DNA of 64,000 nt from Persicirhabdus sediminis (GCF_016595495.1 NZ_JAENIM010000044.1:124001-188000), one strand, 5' to 3'. Positions 45,305 to 54,247 are shown, counted from the stretch's first letter. The notes: a model not told the origin generated them from the letters alone. Program-made: numbers and translations.

Positions 45305-45339
45305 ACTAAGGATAGCTCACATCTGGAGCTATCCTTAGT
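45305..45339 (-). terminator. Strong hairpin terminator after cassette B sulfatase
   Basis: ACTAAGGATAGCTC and GAGCTATCCTTAGT form a perfect 14-bp stem, with a T run on the reverse strand (AAAAA at 45301-45305). It separates the sulfatase from the substrate-binding protein gene. Confidence 0.82.
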
Positions 45340-45367
45340 ATAGAATTTAGATAGATTGATCTAAATA

Positions 45368-45393
45368 AGGGCTCTAAAGAGAACTGAGCCCTA
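45368..45393. terminator. Second hairpin after cassette B sulfatase
   Basis: AGGGCTC and GAGCCCT form a 7-bp stem around an 11-base loop, just after the sulfatase stop. On the forward strand it is followed by ATTTT. Confidence 0.5.
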
Positions 45394-45417
45394 TTTTGAG
45401 AGGTGAGAGATTACTAC

Positions 45418-47073
45418 TTACTTACCTGTCTCCATGGTTTTGCGGACAGTTTCCTGATATTGGATACTCTCAGGGCGCAGGTTAGTAATACCTGTGAATG
45501 GAACTCCGTGACGAGTTGGTGTGAATGGGTACTTCTCGTTCATTTGGTCATGACGTTTCTTCACCATATCAAATGGTCCCCATGCCCAAAGCATTTGAGC
45601 CATCATTCCGCGCTCTTCACGTGGATCCTGATACAGATTGTAGAAATCATTTTTCACCAGACCTGGACGTCCGCCGAGCCAAACACGCTTGAATTGCTGC
45701 TTAATGGTAGCTGCGTGAATTGGACCTGTATAGATGTGATAATAATCACGACGGCTCTGACCGTCTCCGTATAGCAGTACTGCAGTTTGGTCGATACCGT
45801 CGATAATTCGGTCGGTAGGAATGTGCTCTTTCGCTCCAGCGAGGTTTGCGAAGGTTGTGAACAAATCATGCACTGCAAAGATATCCCCAACAATGGTGCC
45901 AGGTTCAATCACGCCTGGCCACTGTGCGAATGCGGCAACACGAACACCACCTTCACGATAGTCACCTTTACCTCCATTGAATACGTTAGGATACATAGCT
46001 CCTGGCGCTTCGGTCATTGGACCGTTGTCAGCCATTGCGATCACTAGAGTATTTTCGGCAATGCCTTGCTTTTCAAGTTCCTCTAGAATTTCACCGATAT
46101 GGCGATCTAGACGCTCCATGTTCTGAGCAAATGGTGTACTGTTACTTGTAGTGATCTCCTGACCTTGGGTATTGAGATCGTAGACATGTGGCCAATAAGC
46201 TAGGTAAAATGGCTTATCGTCATTAGCTTTGCGTTTAATGAAGTCGAGCGCCTTCTCTTGATGGATCTCGATGAGTTTACGGTAGTTCTCCAGTGTGCCT
46301 TCAAGAGTGGTTGGCAATGTTTCACGCGCTTGCTCACCTTTTTTCCCTTCAATATCCATGATGTAGCCGTAGGGACGCCAAGTAGAATCAACGAGGTACT
46401 TTTTCTCGGTCATCTCTGGTGTGTAGCCATTGGTCATAGCGCCCGCTTCACCAGTACGGTGCCAAAAGATCGGTGGGAACTGATTGTAGAGTGAAAATTG
46501 TGCTTCGTCGAAGCCTTGGTTGTGCATGTACGCTTCCTCAATGTCACCTTGGTGAGCTTTGGCGAAAAATGCGGTGCTATAACCAGCCTCAGAGAGCACT
46601 TCGGCGATAGTCACTTCTTCAGCTGGTAGACCAGAGCCCTCTGGGGGGAACGCTACTGTGTACATACCACTGCGAACTGCCAGTCGACCTGTGAGAGCCG
46701 CTGCGCGTGTAGGCGTACAAGATGGCTCGGTATACATGCGAGTGAAAGTAATGCCTTCTTGTCCCATTTTATTGAGAACTGGAGTATCAAACCCACGAAT
46801 CTTGTTAAAAACCGGAATTCCCACTTCACCAAATGAAGTATCATCCCACATGATGTGGATAATGTTAGGCTTTTTACCGTGTTTCTTTTCTAGCTCAGCT
46901 AGTTTTTTAGAAATTTCAGCATCTTGTTTAGCCCACTGTTCACCAAATTCTTCTTGGAGAATATTTTGTTCAGCATCATGAATGATGGCAAGTTCAGCCG
47001 CCATACCTGTCGTTAGTATGCCTGCAGACATTCCTAAGGCTACAGTAGCTGTTGTTAATGTGTGTTTTGTCAT
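45418..47073 (-). CDS. Arylsulfatase-type sulfatase with N-terminal extension, cassette B
   Basis: 551 residues with a signal peptide (about 1-26, TTGMAAELA). The ~40-residue N-terminal extension (IIHDAEQNILQEEFGEQWAK, QDAEISKKLAELEKKHGKKP) parallels that in the 39533 paralogue. Metal Asp77-Asp78 are in HIMWDDTSFG. The active site is C119-T-P-T-R123 (EPSCTPTRAAALTGRLAVR). AKAHQGD, MADNGPM and NLRPESIQYQE also correspond. It belongs to S1. The nearest paralogue is in the same window, so the cassette was duplicated. The substrate is unknown. Confidence 0.92.
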   Translation of the reverse strand: MTKHTLTTATVALGMSAGILTTGMAAELAIIHDAEQNILQEEFGEQWAKQDAEISKKLAELEKKHGKKPNIIHIMWDDTSFGEVGIPVFNKIRGFDTPVLNKMGQEGITFTRMYTEPSCTPTRAAALTGRLAVRSGMYTVAFPPEGSGLPAEEVTIAEVLSEAGYSTAFFAKAHQGDIEEAYMHNQGFDEAQFSLYNQFPPIFWHRTGEAGAMTNGYTPEMTEKKYLVDSTWRPYGYIMDIEGKKGEQARETLPTTLEGTLENYRKLIEIHQEKALDFIKRKANDDKPFYLAYWPHVYDLNTQGQEITTSNSTPFAQNMERLDRHIGEILEELEKQGIAENTLVIAMADNGPMTEAPGAMYPNVFNGGKGDYREGGVRVAAFAQWPGVIEPGTIVGDIFAVHDLFTTFANLAGAKEHIPTDRIIDGIDQTAVLLYGDGQSRRDYYHIYTGPIHAATIKQQFKRVWLGGRPGLVKNDFYNLYQDPREERGMMAQMLWAWGPFDMVKKRHDQMNEKYPFTPTRHGVPFTGITNLRPESIQYQETVRKTMETGK

Positions 47074-47194
47074 TGCGTTAATGTTTATTGTTAATCAATG
47101 GCTCGATGGAAACATACATTTCTATCAACCAAAGAATTGGATTTTACAGTGTCGCTTGTTAGCGTTTTAATCAAACAGATATTTTTGCGAATTT

Positions 47195-48175
47195 ATGATA
47201 ACGACCCTGACTTCTCCACTAGCTGAGTTCTTGTCGCCAACTAGATTTAGGGTAGCCTATCAACTAGATGGGATAGATGCGTTTTCAGAGTTTGTTCAAG
47301 ATTGGAACCTAAGTTTTAGCCAGCTCAGTTTGGGTCGGCTTAGGGGTTCAATTACGCAGCTTGGGCTGGGGGAAGTTCAGCTAGGTTATGGCAAGTTCAC
47401 TCAACGTTTGGAGCAGCACGGTGCTCCTCCAGCTGGCTATCGTACATTTGGCATTCCGCTACATCAGGATGCGCTCTTTTTTTGGCGTGGGCATGTGATC
47501 ACCGGGAATGCTGTTTATATCTTTCCCCAAAATGGTGAGCTCTTCTCAATCTCTAACCCTGACTTTGAGGTGATGAATATTTCAATTGATCCAGTCCTGC
47601 TAGAGCGGACTTTGGCAGATATGGGTTTGGATAAATTAGAAAATCTACTCAAAACTAAAGAAGTGATTCGCATTCCCTCTAATTTGATGAAGGGGTTGCG
47701 CAGCCTGTATACTGGTCTAGCGAGGACAATGCTGACAGAATCAACTTACCAAGACTATGGGATGAAGTTGGATCTGGTGGGCCAATTGTTGTCAGCCTGT
47801 GCCGAGGGGGCTGGAGTGCAGCCACTCTCAGGATCTCATAAGAGGACGCAGGCGGTCAAACGAGCTAGGGACATGATCCATTCATGCTGCCAACAGGGCC
47901 TTAGTATCGTTGAGCTTTGTAAAAGCTCTGAGGTCAGCCAGCGCACACTTGAATACGGTTTTCATGAACTGTACCAAATGACTCCGAAGGCGTACCAAAA
48001 AGCGATCATGATGAGTGCGGTGCGCAAAGAGATACTGGCTAAACCTGATGCCAAGGAGCGGACAATTACAGCCATTGCAAAAGCCTATGGGGTCCGGCAT
48101 CTAGGTAAATTCTCAGCGGACTATAAGAGTTATTTTGGAGAGCTACCGTCACAGACTTTGGTGAGGGCCAGCTAA
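47195..48175 (+). CDS. AraC-type regulator, cassette B
   Basis: 326 residues, a paralogue of the regulator at 42248. Shared N-terminal core: GYRTFGIPL, FFWRGHVITGNAVYIFPQNGELFSIS (compare GYRTFGFSL and FSWRGHSVEANKVLLFPQNGELYAVS). The C-terminal HTH pair is LSIVELCKSSEVSQRTLEYGFHELYQ and AIAKAYGVRHLGKFSADYKSYFGELPSQTL. It is divergent from the sulfatase with 121 bp between starts. The two regulators are likely to respond to related ligands and control their own cassettes. The ligand is unknown. Confidence 0.86.
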   Translation: MITTLTSPLAEFLSPTRFRVAYQLDGIDAFSEFVQDWNLSFSQLSLGRLRGSITQLGLGEVQLGYGKFTQRLEQHGAPPAGYRTFGIPLHQDALFFWRGHVITGNAVYIFPQNGELFSISNPDFEVMNISIDPVLLERTLADMGLDKLENLLKTKEVIRIPSNLMKGLRSLYTGLARTMLTESTYQDYGMKLDLVGQLLSACAEGAGVQPLSGSHKRTQAVKRARDMIHSCCQQGLSIVELCKSSEVSQRTLEYGFHELYQMTPKAYQKAIMMSAVRKEILAKPDAKERTITAIAKAYGVRHLGKFSADYKSYFGELPSQTLVRAS

Positions 48176-48253
48176 GCCTGTTTTTAGTGGCTGTGGACAG
48201 GATACCAGCTTATCCACTCGACAACTGGCCATTGCTGATTATTTTGCCCGCGC

Positions 48254-49408
48254 GTGAGTTTTGTAGATACATTTGAGCGAGGTGAGATGTCGCCATTGCT
48301 ACGTCGGTTTGAATCATTGATTGGCGAGAAATCTCCAGCTGAGCTGGAGGCGATGGCGGCGGAGAGCCAGCGGCTGACCCAGCAGCATTTTGGCCGAACG
48401 ATGCGTCTATTTGCGCCGCTGTATGTATCTAATGAATGCGTGAATAACTGCAGCTATTGTGGGTTCTCGCGCGATAATCCTATCTTGCGCACCACGCTGA
48501 CGGTGGAGCAAGTGGTGCAGGAGGCACGTCACCTGCATGGTTTGGGTTTTCGCAATATTTTGCTCGTGGCGGGTGAGCACCCGAAGTTTGTCTCCGACGG
48601 CTACCTGCAGGAGTGCATTGATGCGATTAAAGATTTCATCCCAACGATTGGCATCGAAGTGGGGCCGATGGAAGATCACCAATACGGTGAGCTGGTGGAC
48701 CACGGCGCTGAGGGATTGGTGGTTTATCAGGAAACTTACGACCGCGAGGTGTATGAAAAATTGCACACGGCGGGGCCAAAAAAGAATTTCAACTGGCGGC
48801 TAGAATGCCCAGAGCGTGCGTATGCTGGCGGGTTTCGTCGCATTGGCATTGGCGCCTTATTTGGGCTGGCTAGCTGGCGTAATGAGGCGATGGCCTTGGC
48901 GCGCCATCTGGAGTATTTGTACAAACATTGCTGGAAGGCATCGTTTACGATTTCTTTCCCCCGCATGCGCCCGTATGCGGGAAATTACCAGTATACGCCG
49001 AATCCAGATTTGTTCCTCGACGATCGAATGTTCGTGCAGCTGATGTTTGCTTTCCGCATTTGTTTTCCGATGGTGGGCGTGGTGGTGAGTACCCGTGAGC
49101 CAGCTGCGATGCGCAATGCTATCATGCAGTTGGGGCCTACGCAGATGTCTGCTGAGGCGAAGACAAACCCAGGTGGATATACTGGCGCTGGCGCGGATGA
49201 TTTGCACCTCACTGTGCGTGGCAAACGCAAGGAGCTGGAGGAAAAATCTGCCTGTAGCCAGTCGACTGAGCAATTTACCATCGACGATACGCGATCAGCC
49301 GCTAGCATGGCCGCAGAGCTTAGGAATCAAGCCTACGAACCGGTCTGGAAAGATTGGGATAAAGCGATTCTTGAGAACTCACCAAAAGCGAAAGAAATTT
49401 CATCATGA
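48254..49408 (+). CDS. thiH: 2-iminoacetate synthase ThiH (radical SAM)
   Basis: 384 residues from a GTG start. The radical SAM cluster motif is C62-x3-C66-x2-C69 (ECVNNCSYCGFSRDN). GFRNILLVAGEHPKFV, GLVVYQETYDREVYEKLH and RIGIGALFGLASWRNE are typical ThiH stretches. It cleaves tyrosine to 2-iminoacetate and p-cresol for thiazole synthesis. The stop overlaps thiS by ATGA. thiG, thiF and thiC are not in this window. No TPP riboswitch is seen in the 78-bp upstream gap. Confidence 0.95.
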   Translation: MSFVDTFERGEMSPLLRRFESLIGEKSPAELEAMAAESQRLTQQHFGRTMRLFAPLYVSNECVNNCSYCGFSRDNPILRTTLTVEQVVQEARHLHGLGFRNILLVAGEHPKFVSDGYLQECIDAIKDFIPTIGIEVGPMEDHQYGELVDHGAEGLVVYQETYDREVYEKLHTAGPKKNFNWRLECPERAYAGGFRRIGIGALFGLASWRNEAMALARHLEYLYKHCWKASFTISFPRMRPYAGNYQYTPNPDLFLDDRMFVQLMFAFRICFPMVGVVVSTREPAAMRNAIMQLGPTQMSAEAKTNPGGYTGAGADDLHLTVRGKRKELEEKSACSQSTEQFTIDDTRSAASMAAELRNQAYEPVWKDWDKAILENSPKAKEISS

Positions 49409-49608
49409 CCATCCAGCTTAACGGCAAAGCTCACTCACTTGACGAACAAACCAGCTCGGTATCCGATCTGCTCGCATCGCTTGGATTAGCTGGAAAGCCA
49501 GTAGTGGTCGAACTCGACAAAGTAGCCCTATTTCCGCGCCAATACGCGGAGAGTCAGCTAGTTGAGGGGTCCTGTGTTGAAGTGATTTCCATAGCGGCGG
49601 GTGGCTAA
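49405..49608 (+). CDS. thiS: Sulfur carrier protein ThiS
   Basis: 67 residues, a ubiquitin-like carrier ending in the required Gly-Gly (SIAAGG). The start IQLNGKAHSLDEQTSSVSDLLASLGL and PVVVELDKVALFPRQYAESQL are typical of ThiS. Its C-terminal glycine is adenylated and thiocarboxylated to supply sulfur for the thiazole. Its start overlaps thiH. A gene this short at an ATGA overlap with thiH is diagnostic. Confidence 0.92.
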   Translation: MTIQLNGKAHSLDEQTSSVSDLLASLGLAGKPVVVELDKVALFPRQYAESQLVEGSCVEVISIAAGG

Positions 49609-49793
49609 GTAAAAAAATTTAGTATTCAATTGCTGATTTCTTGACTATGCCCCTTGTCGAAATACAAGAAACCGCGTGCGGTTGCGTTAATGATTTAGCG
49701 TGCTAAGATGCGGCCACCGGCCCCCGCACGGGAGCCAACAAACCAAACCATAAAGAGATTAGATCGCAGCTAATTGACAACGAAAACGAATCT

Positions 49794-51236
49794 ATGAGTA
49801 GTACCACAACATGGCCTAAAATTATCCAAGGCGGCATGGGCATCGGCGTTTCCAACTGGGTGCTTGCGCGCGCTGTATCGATGAAAGGCCAGCTTGGCGT
49901 GGTCTCCGGCACCGCAGTAGACTCGTTAATCGCACGCCGTCTGCAAGATGGCGATCCGGAAGGACACGTGCGCCGCGCGATCTCGCATTTCCCATGGACA
50001 GACATGGGCAAGCGCATCCTTGATAAGTACTTTGTAGAAGGCGGCAAGCCAGCTGACAAAAAGTACAAACTTATCCCAATGGCGACGCAGAAGCTGAAGA
50101 CCGCCACCGCGGAGATGCTGATCGTATCCAACTTTGTGGAAGTTTTCCTCGCCAAAGAAGGCCACGACGGCGTCGTTGGTATCAACTACCTGGAGAAAAT
50201 CCAGCTGCCTACCATGCCCTCCATTCTTGGAGCTATGATGGCTGGCGTAAACTACGTGCTGATGGGCGCGGGTATCCCTACAGGCATCCCTGGCATCCTT
50301 GACGGACTCGCTAAATGGCAACCCGTCAAACTCAAACTCAACGTGGAAGAAAACCCAGAGCAGCTGGATTTCTACCAAGATTTCGACCCCGCTGAATACG
50401 GTGAAATGCCAGAAGGCGGCATCGGTCGCCCACTTTTCCTTGGCATCATTTCTTCAGAAATCGTTGCCAAAACCATGGAGCGACGCGCTACTGGTGAAGT
50501 CAACGGATACATCATCGAAAACCACACCGCCGGCGGCCACAACGCCCCGCCACGTCGTGTGCGTGGAGCTGATCCAGACGCGCCACCAGCTTATACCGAA
50601 AAAGACATTCCCAACGTCGGTAAAGTAGCTGCCATCGGCAAACCATTCTACCTCGCTGGTGGATTTGGTTGCCCAGAAAAACTTCAAGAAGCCATCGACA
50701 TGGGCGCCCAAGGCATCCAAGTCGGTACCACCTTCGCTTACTGCGATGAATCTGGCATCACCCGCGAGATCAAAGACGAAGTGCTAGACCGCTGCGCCAA
50801 CGGCACACTCAACATCGTCACCGCATTCAAAGCCTCACCAACTGGCTATCCATTCAAGCTCATCGAGCTGGACGAAGAAAATGACGTACCAAGCCGCCGC
50901 AAGCGTATCTGCGACCTTGGTTACCTGCGTCACATGTACCTAAAGGACGACGGCAACCTCGGTTACCGCTGCCCAGCTGAACCAGTCAAAGACTTCGTGC
51001 GCAAAGGCGGTACTGAAGAAGGTACCAACTGCAAACAATGTCTGTGCAACGGCCTCATGGGCACCATTGGCCACGGTCAGGTGCGCGACTTCGGCGAAGA
51101 GCCAGCCATCGTCACGACAGGTGAAGATTTCTCTGTGATCAAAAAGCTCATCGAGCCAGGCAAGCTAGTTTACCACGCATCTGACGTCGTCGACTACTTC
51201 CTCACCGGCAACTACAAAAAAGCCGAGCAAGTTTAA
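49794..51236 (+). CDS. Nitronate monooxygenase-like flavoprotein
   Basis: 480 residues of the nitronate monooxygenase/FabK FMN TIM-barrel superfamily: IIQGGMGIGVSNWVLARAVSMKGQLGVVSG at the start, GVNYVLMGAGIPTGIPG near 145-160, IIENHTAGGHNAPPR (FMN region), FYLAGGFGCPEKLQEAIDMGAQGIQVGTTFAY. The C-terminal part has Cys residues (NCKQCLCNGLMGTIG) that could bind metal. It is longer than the usual ~350-residue NMO by a C-terminal extension, as in a verrucomicrobial subgroup. Substrate is unproven. Codon use suggests high expression. The tandem repeats follow its stop. Confidence 0.83.
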   Translation: MSSTTTWPKIIQGGMGIGVSNWVLARAVSMKGQLGVVSGTAVDSLIARRLQDGDPEGHVRRAISHFPWTDMGKRILDKYFVEGGKPADKKYKLIPMATQKLKTATAEMLIVSNFVEVFLAKEGHDGVVGINYLEKIQLPTMPSILGAMMAGVNYVLMGAGIPTGIPGILDGLAKWQPVKLKLNVEENPEQLDFYQDFDPAEYGEMPEGGIGRPLFLGIISSEIVAKTMERRATGEVNGYIIENHTAGGHNAPPRRVRGADPDAPPAYTEKDIPNVGKVAAIGKPFYLAGGFGCPEKLQEAIDMGAQGIQVGTTFAYCDESGITREIKDEVLDRCANGTLNIVTAFKASPTGYPFKLIELDEENDVPSRRKRICDLGYLRHMYLKDDGNLGYRCPAEPVKDFVRKGGTEEGTNCKQCLCNGLMGTIGHGQVRDFGEEPAIVTTGEDFSVIKKLIEPGKLVYHASDVVDYFLTGNYKKAEQV

Positions 51237-51262
51237 AGAGTGAAGAGAAAATAGAGAAGAGT

Positions 51263-52376
51263 GAATTCCAGCTAGCGGAAACCATAGGCCAGCTGGAGCC
51301 ACCTCCTCAACCTAGCTAGTGGGGGGAAATTTCCAGCTAGCTGAAAGCAATCAGAGCGTCTATTCTAGGCGCTCTTTTTTATTGCTCGTGAGCTGGCTAG
51401 CTGTGGGATTTGTGAGTCTCTAGCTGAGCGCATATCCTAGCGCATTGAGGTTATGATTTGGGTTAGACCCGCTTGTCTTTCCTCCTGCCGAAGGCATGGT
51501 TAAATGCCAGCCCCGTGCGATGGCGCAGCCATCCCACGGGGAGAGAAATATCACGGAATCGCGTGCTGAAAGTACGCCGTGCTTGATTAGAATTCCAGCT
51601 AGCTGAAACAATAAGCCAGCTGGATGCTCCTCATCAACCTAGCTAGTGGGAAAATTCCCAGCTAGCTGAAAGCAATCAGAGCGTCTATTCTAGGCGCTCT
51701 TTTTTATTGCTCGTGAGCTGGCGAGCTGTGGGTTTGTGATTCTCTGGCTGATGCATATCCTAGCGCATTGAGGTCATCATTTGGGCTAGACCCGCTTGTC
51801 CTTCCTCCTGCCGAAGGCATGGTTAAATGCCAGCCCCGTGCGATGGCGCAGCCATCCCACGGGGAGAGAAATACCACGGAATTGCGTGCTGAAAGTACGC
51901 CGTGCTTGATTAGAATTCCAGCTAGCGGAAACAATAAGCCAGCTGGAGCCACCTCCTCAATCTAGCTAGAGGGAAAATTTCCAGTTAGCTGAAAGCAATC
52001 AGAGCGTCTATTCTAGGCGCTCTTTTTTATTGCTCGTGAGCTGGCGAGCTGTGGGTTTGTGATTCTCTGGCTGATGCATATCCTAGCGCATTGAGGTCAT
52101 CATTTGGGCTAGGACCGCTTGTCCTTCCTCCTGCCGAAGGTATGGTTAAATGCCAGCCCCGTGCGATGGCGCAGCCATCCCACGGGGAGAAAAATACTAC
52201 GGAATCGCGTGCTGAAAGTACGCCATGCTTGATTAGAATTCCAGCTAGCGGAAACAATAAGCCAGCTGGATCCACCTCCTCAATCTAGCTAGAGGGAAAA
52301 TTTCCAGCTAGCTGAAAGCAATCAGAGCGTCTATTCTAGGCGCTCTTTTTTATTGCTCGTGAGCTGGCGAGCTGTG
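51263..52376. repeat. Tandem repeat, about 3.4 copies of a 323-327 bp unit
   Basis: A GAATTCCAGCTAG start recurs at 51263, 51590, 51913 and 52236; another marker (GAAAGCAATCAGAGCG) recurs at 51343, 51668, 51991 and 52314. Each unit carries a terminator-like hairpin (AGAGCG/CGCTCT followed by T6), several CAGCTAG and CCAGCTGG words, and a 31-bp near-palindrome with CCCCGTG and CACGGGG arms (51511-51541, 51834-51864, 52157-52187). Small frames recur on both strands in each copy, but the differences between copies mostly change amino acids, so coding is doubtful. Confidence 0.92.
51353..51380 (+). terminator. Terminator hairpin, first of four copies
   Basis: AGAGCG/CGCTCT stem around TCTATTCTAGG, then TTTTTT, downstream of the flavoprotein gene. 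Copies recur near 51678, 52001 and 52324 in the tandem repeat. Confidence 0.75.
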
Positions 52377-52482
52377 GGTCTTCTGGACATTATGGCTCTG
52401 GCTAATTTCTTTCTAGCTAGCCAAAGTGGAGCAGTCGTTAGTTTGCCGTTGCATCCTAATCTAATCTAGTGAAGCTGGCGGC

Positions 52483-53478
52483 ATGAAATGGTGGCAAAAG
52501 AAATGGGTGAAGTCGATCTTCCGCATCGCACTGGCATTGATCATCCTGTTTTGTGGCATCTGGTTATACATTGCTCAGCCGAGCTTCTCTAGCAACGACC
52601 CTAGCGAACGCACTGCCGATCCAGCTAGCCTGCGCCAACACGTCGATTATCTCGTCACTGATTGTTACCCGCGCACTGCGGTGAAAGGTGGCAAGCTGGC
52701 CAAAGCAGCCGACTACATTGAGGCGCAATTTCGCCAATTCAGCCAGCGTGTTGAGTCGCAGGAATACACCATTTACGACTGGGAAGAGCACCGTAATATC
52801 ATCGCCAGCTTTGGCCCAGCTGAGGGGAAAAAATTGATCATTGGCGCGCACTACGACGCCCACGATCATACCCCAGGTGCCGACGATAATGCCAGTGGCG
52901 TGGCGGGATTGCTAGAGCTGGCGCGGTTGTTGGAAAATGAATCCTTAGACATGCAGATCCAGCTGATAGCTTACTCTAGCGAAGAACCACCATATTTCCG
53001 CAGCAAGGACATGGGCAGTAGAGTGCACGCCGCTAGCCTAGAAGATCAAAAAGATGACATTACCGGTGTCATCGTGCTCGAGATGATTGGTTATTTTGAC
53101 GATAGCTTTGGCTCGCAGAGCTACCCGCTGTACACGCTGCACGCTTTCTATCCATCGCGTGGCAACTTCATCACCGTGGTGGGCAATCTGTCTCAGCGCG
53201 CATTCACCAAGCAGGTCAAGGTGGGCATGAAAGGGGCCACTGAGATGCCGGTCTATTCGATCAATGCACCCAAAGCGATGCCGGGTATCGACTTCTCAGA
53301 TCACGCCAGCTACTGGCAGCATGAAATGACCGCGGTGATGGTCACCGATACCGCTTTCTATCGAAATCCCCATTACCACGAAGAGACTGATACGCTGGAC
53401 CAGCTAGACTTCGAGCGCATGGCCCAAGTGGTCACCGGCGTGCACGCTGCCGCGCTGAAAATCGCCAACGGCAAGTAG
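52483..53478 (+). CDS. M28-family zinc aminopeptidase, membrane-anchored
   Basis: 331 residues. An N-terminal uncleaved TM (FRIALALIILFCGIWLYI, 13-30) is followed by the M28 core. Zinc-site residues: H123 and D125 in GAHYDAHDH, D134 in PGADDNASG, E167-E168 in YSSEEPPYF, and a late His in FSDHASYW. These match the co-catalytic di-zinc site of M28 peptidases. Its catalytic domain is likely periplasmic. The role is probably peptide degradation or glutaminyl cyclase-like processing; this cannot be separated by sequence. A hairpin terminator follows. Confidence 0.88.
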   Translation: MKWWQKKWVKSIFRIALALIILFCGIWLYIAQPSFSSNDPSERTADPASLRQHVDYLVTDCYPRTAVKGGKLAKAADYIEAQFRQFSQRVESQEYTIYDWEEHRNIIASFGPAEGKKLIIGAHYDAHDHTPGADDNASGVAGLLELARLLENESLDMQIQLIAYSSEEPPYFRSKDMGSRVHAASLEDQKDDITGVIVLEMIGYFDDSFGSQSYPLYTLHAFYPSRGNFITVVGNLSQRAFTKQVKVGMKGATEMPVYSINAPKAMPGIDFSDHASYWQHEMTAVMVTDTAFYRNPHYHEETDTLDQLDFERMAQVVTGVHAAALKIANGK

Positions 53479-53518
53479 CTGGGGCATTTGTAGATTTCTT
53501 AGAATGATCGATCTCAAA

Positions 53519-53567
53519 CCAGCTAGCCGGAATGCACAAAAGCCATTCCAGCTGGCTGGATTTTTCT
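53519..53567 (+). terminator. Terminator after M28 peptidase, built from CCAGCTGG-type arms
   Basis: CCAGCTAGCCGGAATG and CATTCCAGCTGGCTGG pair (two mismatches) around CACAAAAGC, followed by ATTTTTCTT. Confidence 0.8.
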
Positions 53568-53699
53568 TGTACCTACGGCTGCAGCCAGTTGGGTGAATGA
53601 TGGCAAACTAATGTGCCCATTAATTTGACAACTGGCGAATGCTCGTTAATTTGGATTATTCATTTGGCCAAAGCATTCTGGCCATAGCTCAAAAAGATC

Positions 53700-53915
53700 A
53701 TGGATTCGCTCACGAAAATCAAAATTGTACTCACGCTATCATTTTTCATGTCACTGGCAGGCATCGCCCTGATGAAGGTGACTGACGCGAGCTACTTTGG
53801 ATTGGCCTTGAGCGGTGTATTCTTGAGCTTCATCACCGCCTACGGGTACATTTCGCGCCCACAGCAGCAGCCAGCTCGCCAGGAAGCAAAGGCGCCGCGT
53901 CGCCGTGATGACTAA
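53700..53915 (+). CDS. Small hypothetical membrane protein
   Basis: 71 residues with two TM helices (IKIVLTLSFFMSLAGIALM and YFGLALSGVFLSFITAYGYI) and a hydrophilic Gln- and Arg-rich tail (RPQQQPARQEAKAPRRRDD). It starts 132 bp after the peptidase terminator region. Its length and composition suggest a small inner-membrane protein. No family is recognised. Confidence 0.6.
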   Translation: MDSLTKIKIVLTLSFFMSLAGIALMKVTDASYFGLALSGVFLSFITAYGYISRPQQQPARQEAKAPRRRDD

Positions 53916-53938
53916 GACCCTTTTTTCATAACAATAAG

Positions 53939-53973
53939 AAAGCCAGCTGGATGCATGTCCAGCTGGCTTTTTA
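53939..53973 (+). terminator. Terminator hairpin with CCAGCTGG arms
   Basis: AAGCCAGCTGGA and TCCAGCTGGCTT form a perfect 12-bp stem around TGCATG, then TTTA. It lies between two small genes that point toward each other. Confidence 0.82.
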
Positions 53974-53995
53974 CTTTTCCCGGGCTAGCGGAAAA

Positions 53996-54247
53996 TTACT
54001 TTTGATTTTCTTTAGCGAGGATCTTGTCGATCTTCTCGATGAACCCCCACGGGCAGCGGCCACGTTGGTATTTGTTCCACAGCATGTCGCGGATTTCTTG
54101 CCATTCTTCTGGCTGGATTGGATCGGACTGCGTCCACTCGTCTTCGCCGCGCATTTGCGTGGCATAGGTCCAGCGGCCACCGTGATGGGTGGCTCGGAAG
54201 AATTTGGTTCCCTCCTCAGTTTCCTCGCGCCATGTGTGCTTTTGCAT
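53996..54247 (-). CDS. Small hypothetical protein divergent from comF
   Basis: 83 residues from the ATG at 54247 (MQKHTWREETEEG). An upstream in-frame start at 54442 would overlap comF and is rejected. The protein is Trp-rich (WREE, RWTYATQ, EWTQSDPIQPEEWQEIRDMLW, CPWGFIEKIDKIL), cytosolic, with a helical C-terminus. Its Trp/Glu pattern looks like a conserved domain, but no family is recognised. It shares a divergent promoter region with comF. Confidence 0.6.
   Translation of the reverse strand: MQKHTWREETEEGTKFFRATHHGGRWTYATQMRGEDEWTQSDPIQPEEWQEIRDMLWNKYQRGRCPWGFIEKIDKILAKENQK

Noticed and set aside
45403-45774. 123-residue forward frame opposite the cassette B sulfatase
   Set aside because: Antisense of the sulfatase C-terminus; includes a terminator region.
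48176-48253. TPP riboswitch before thiH
   Set aside because: Only 78 bp and no CTGAGA...GAACCTGA-type core seen.
51420-52288. Recurrent 63-82 residue frames in the tandem repeat
   Set aside because: Differences between copies mainly change amino acids and are not synonymous; each frame overlaps structured palindromes.
51263-52376. CRISPR array
   Set aside because: Units repeat in full, about 323 bp, with no unique spacers and no cas genes.
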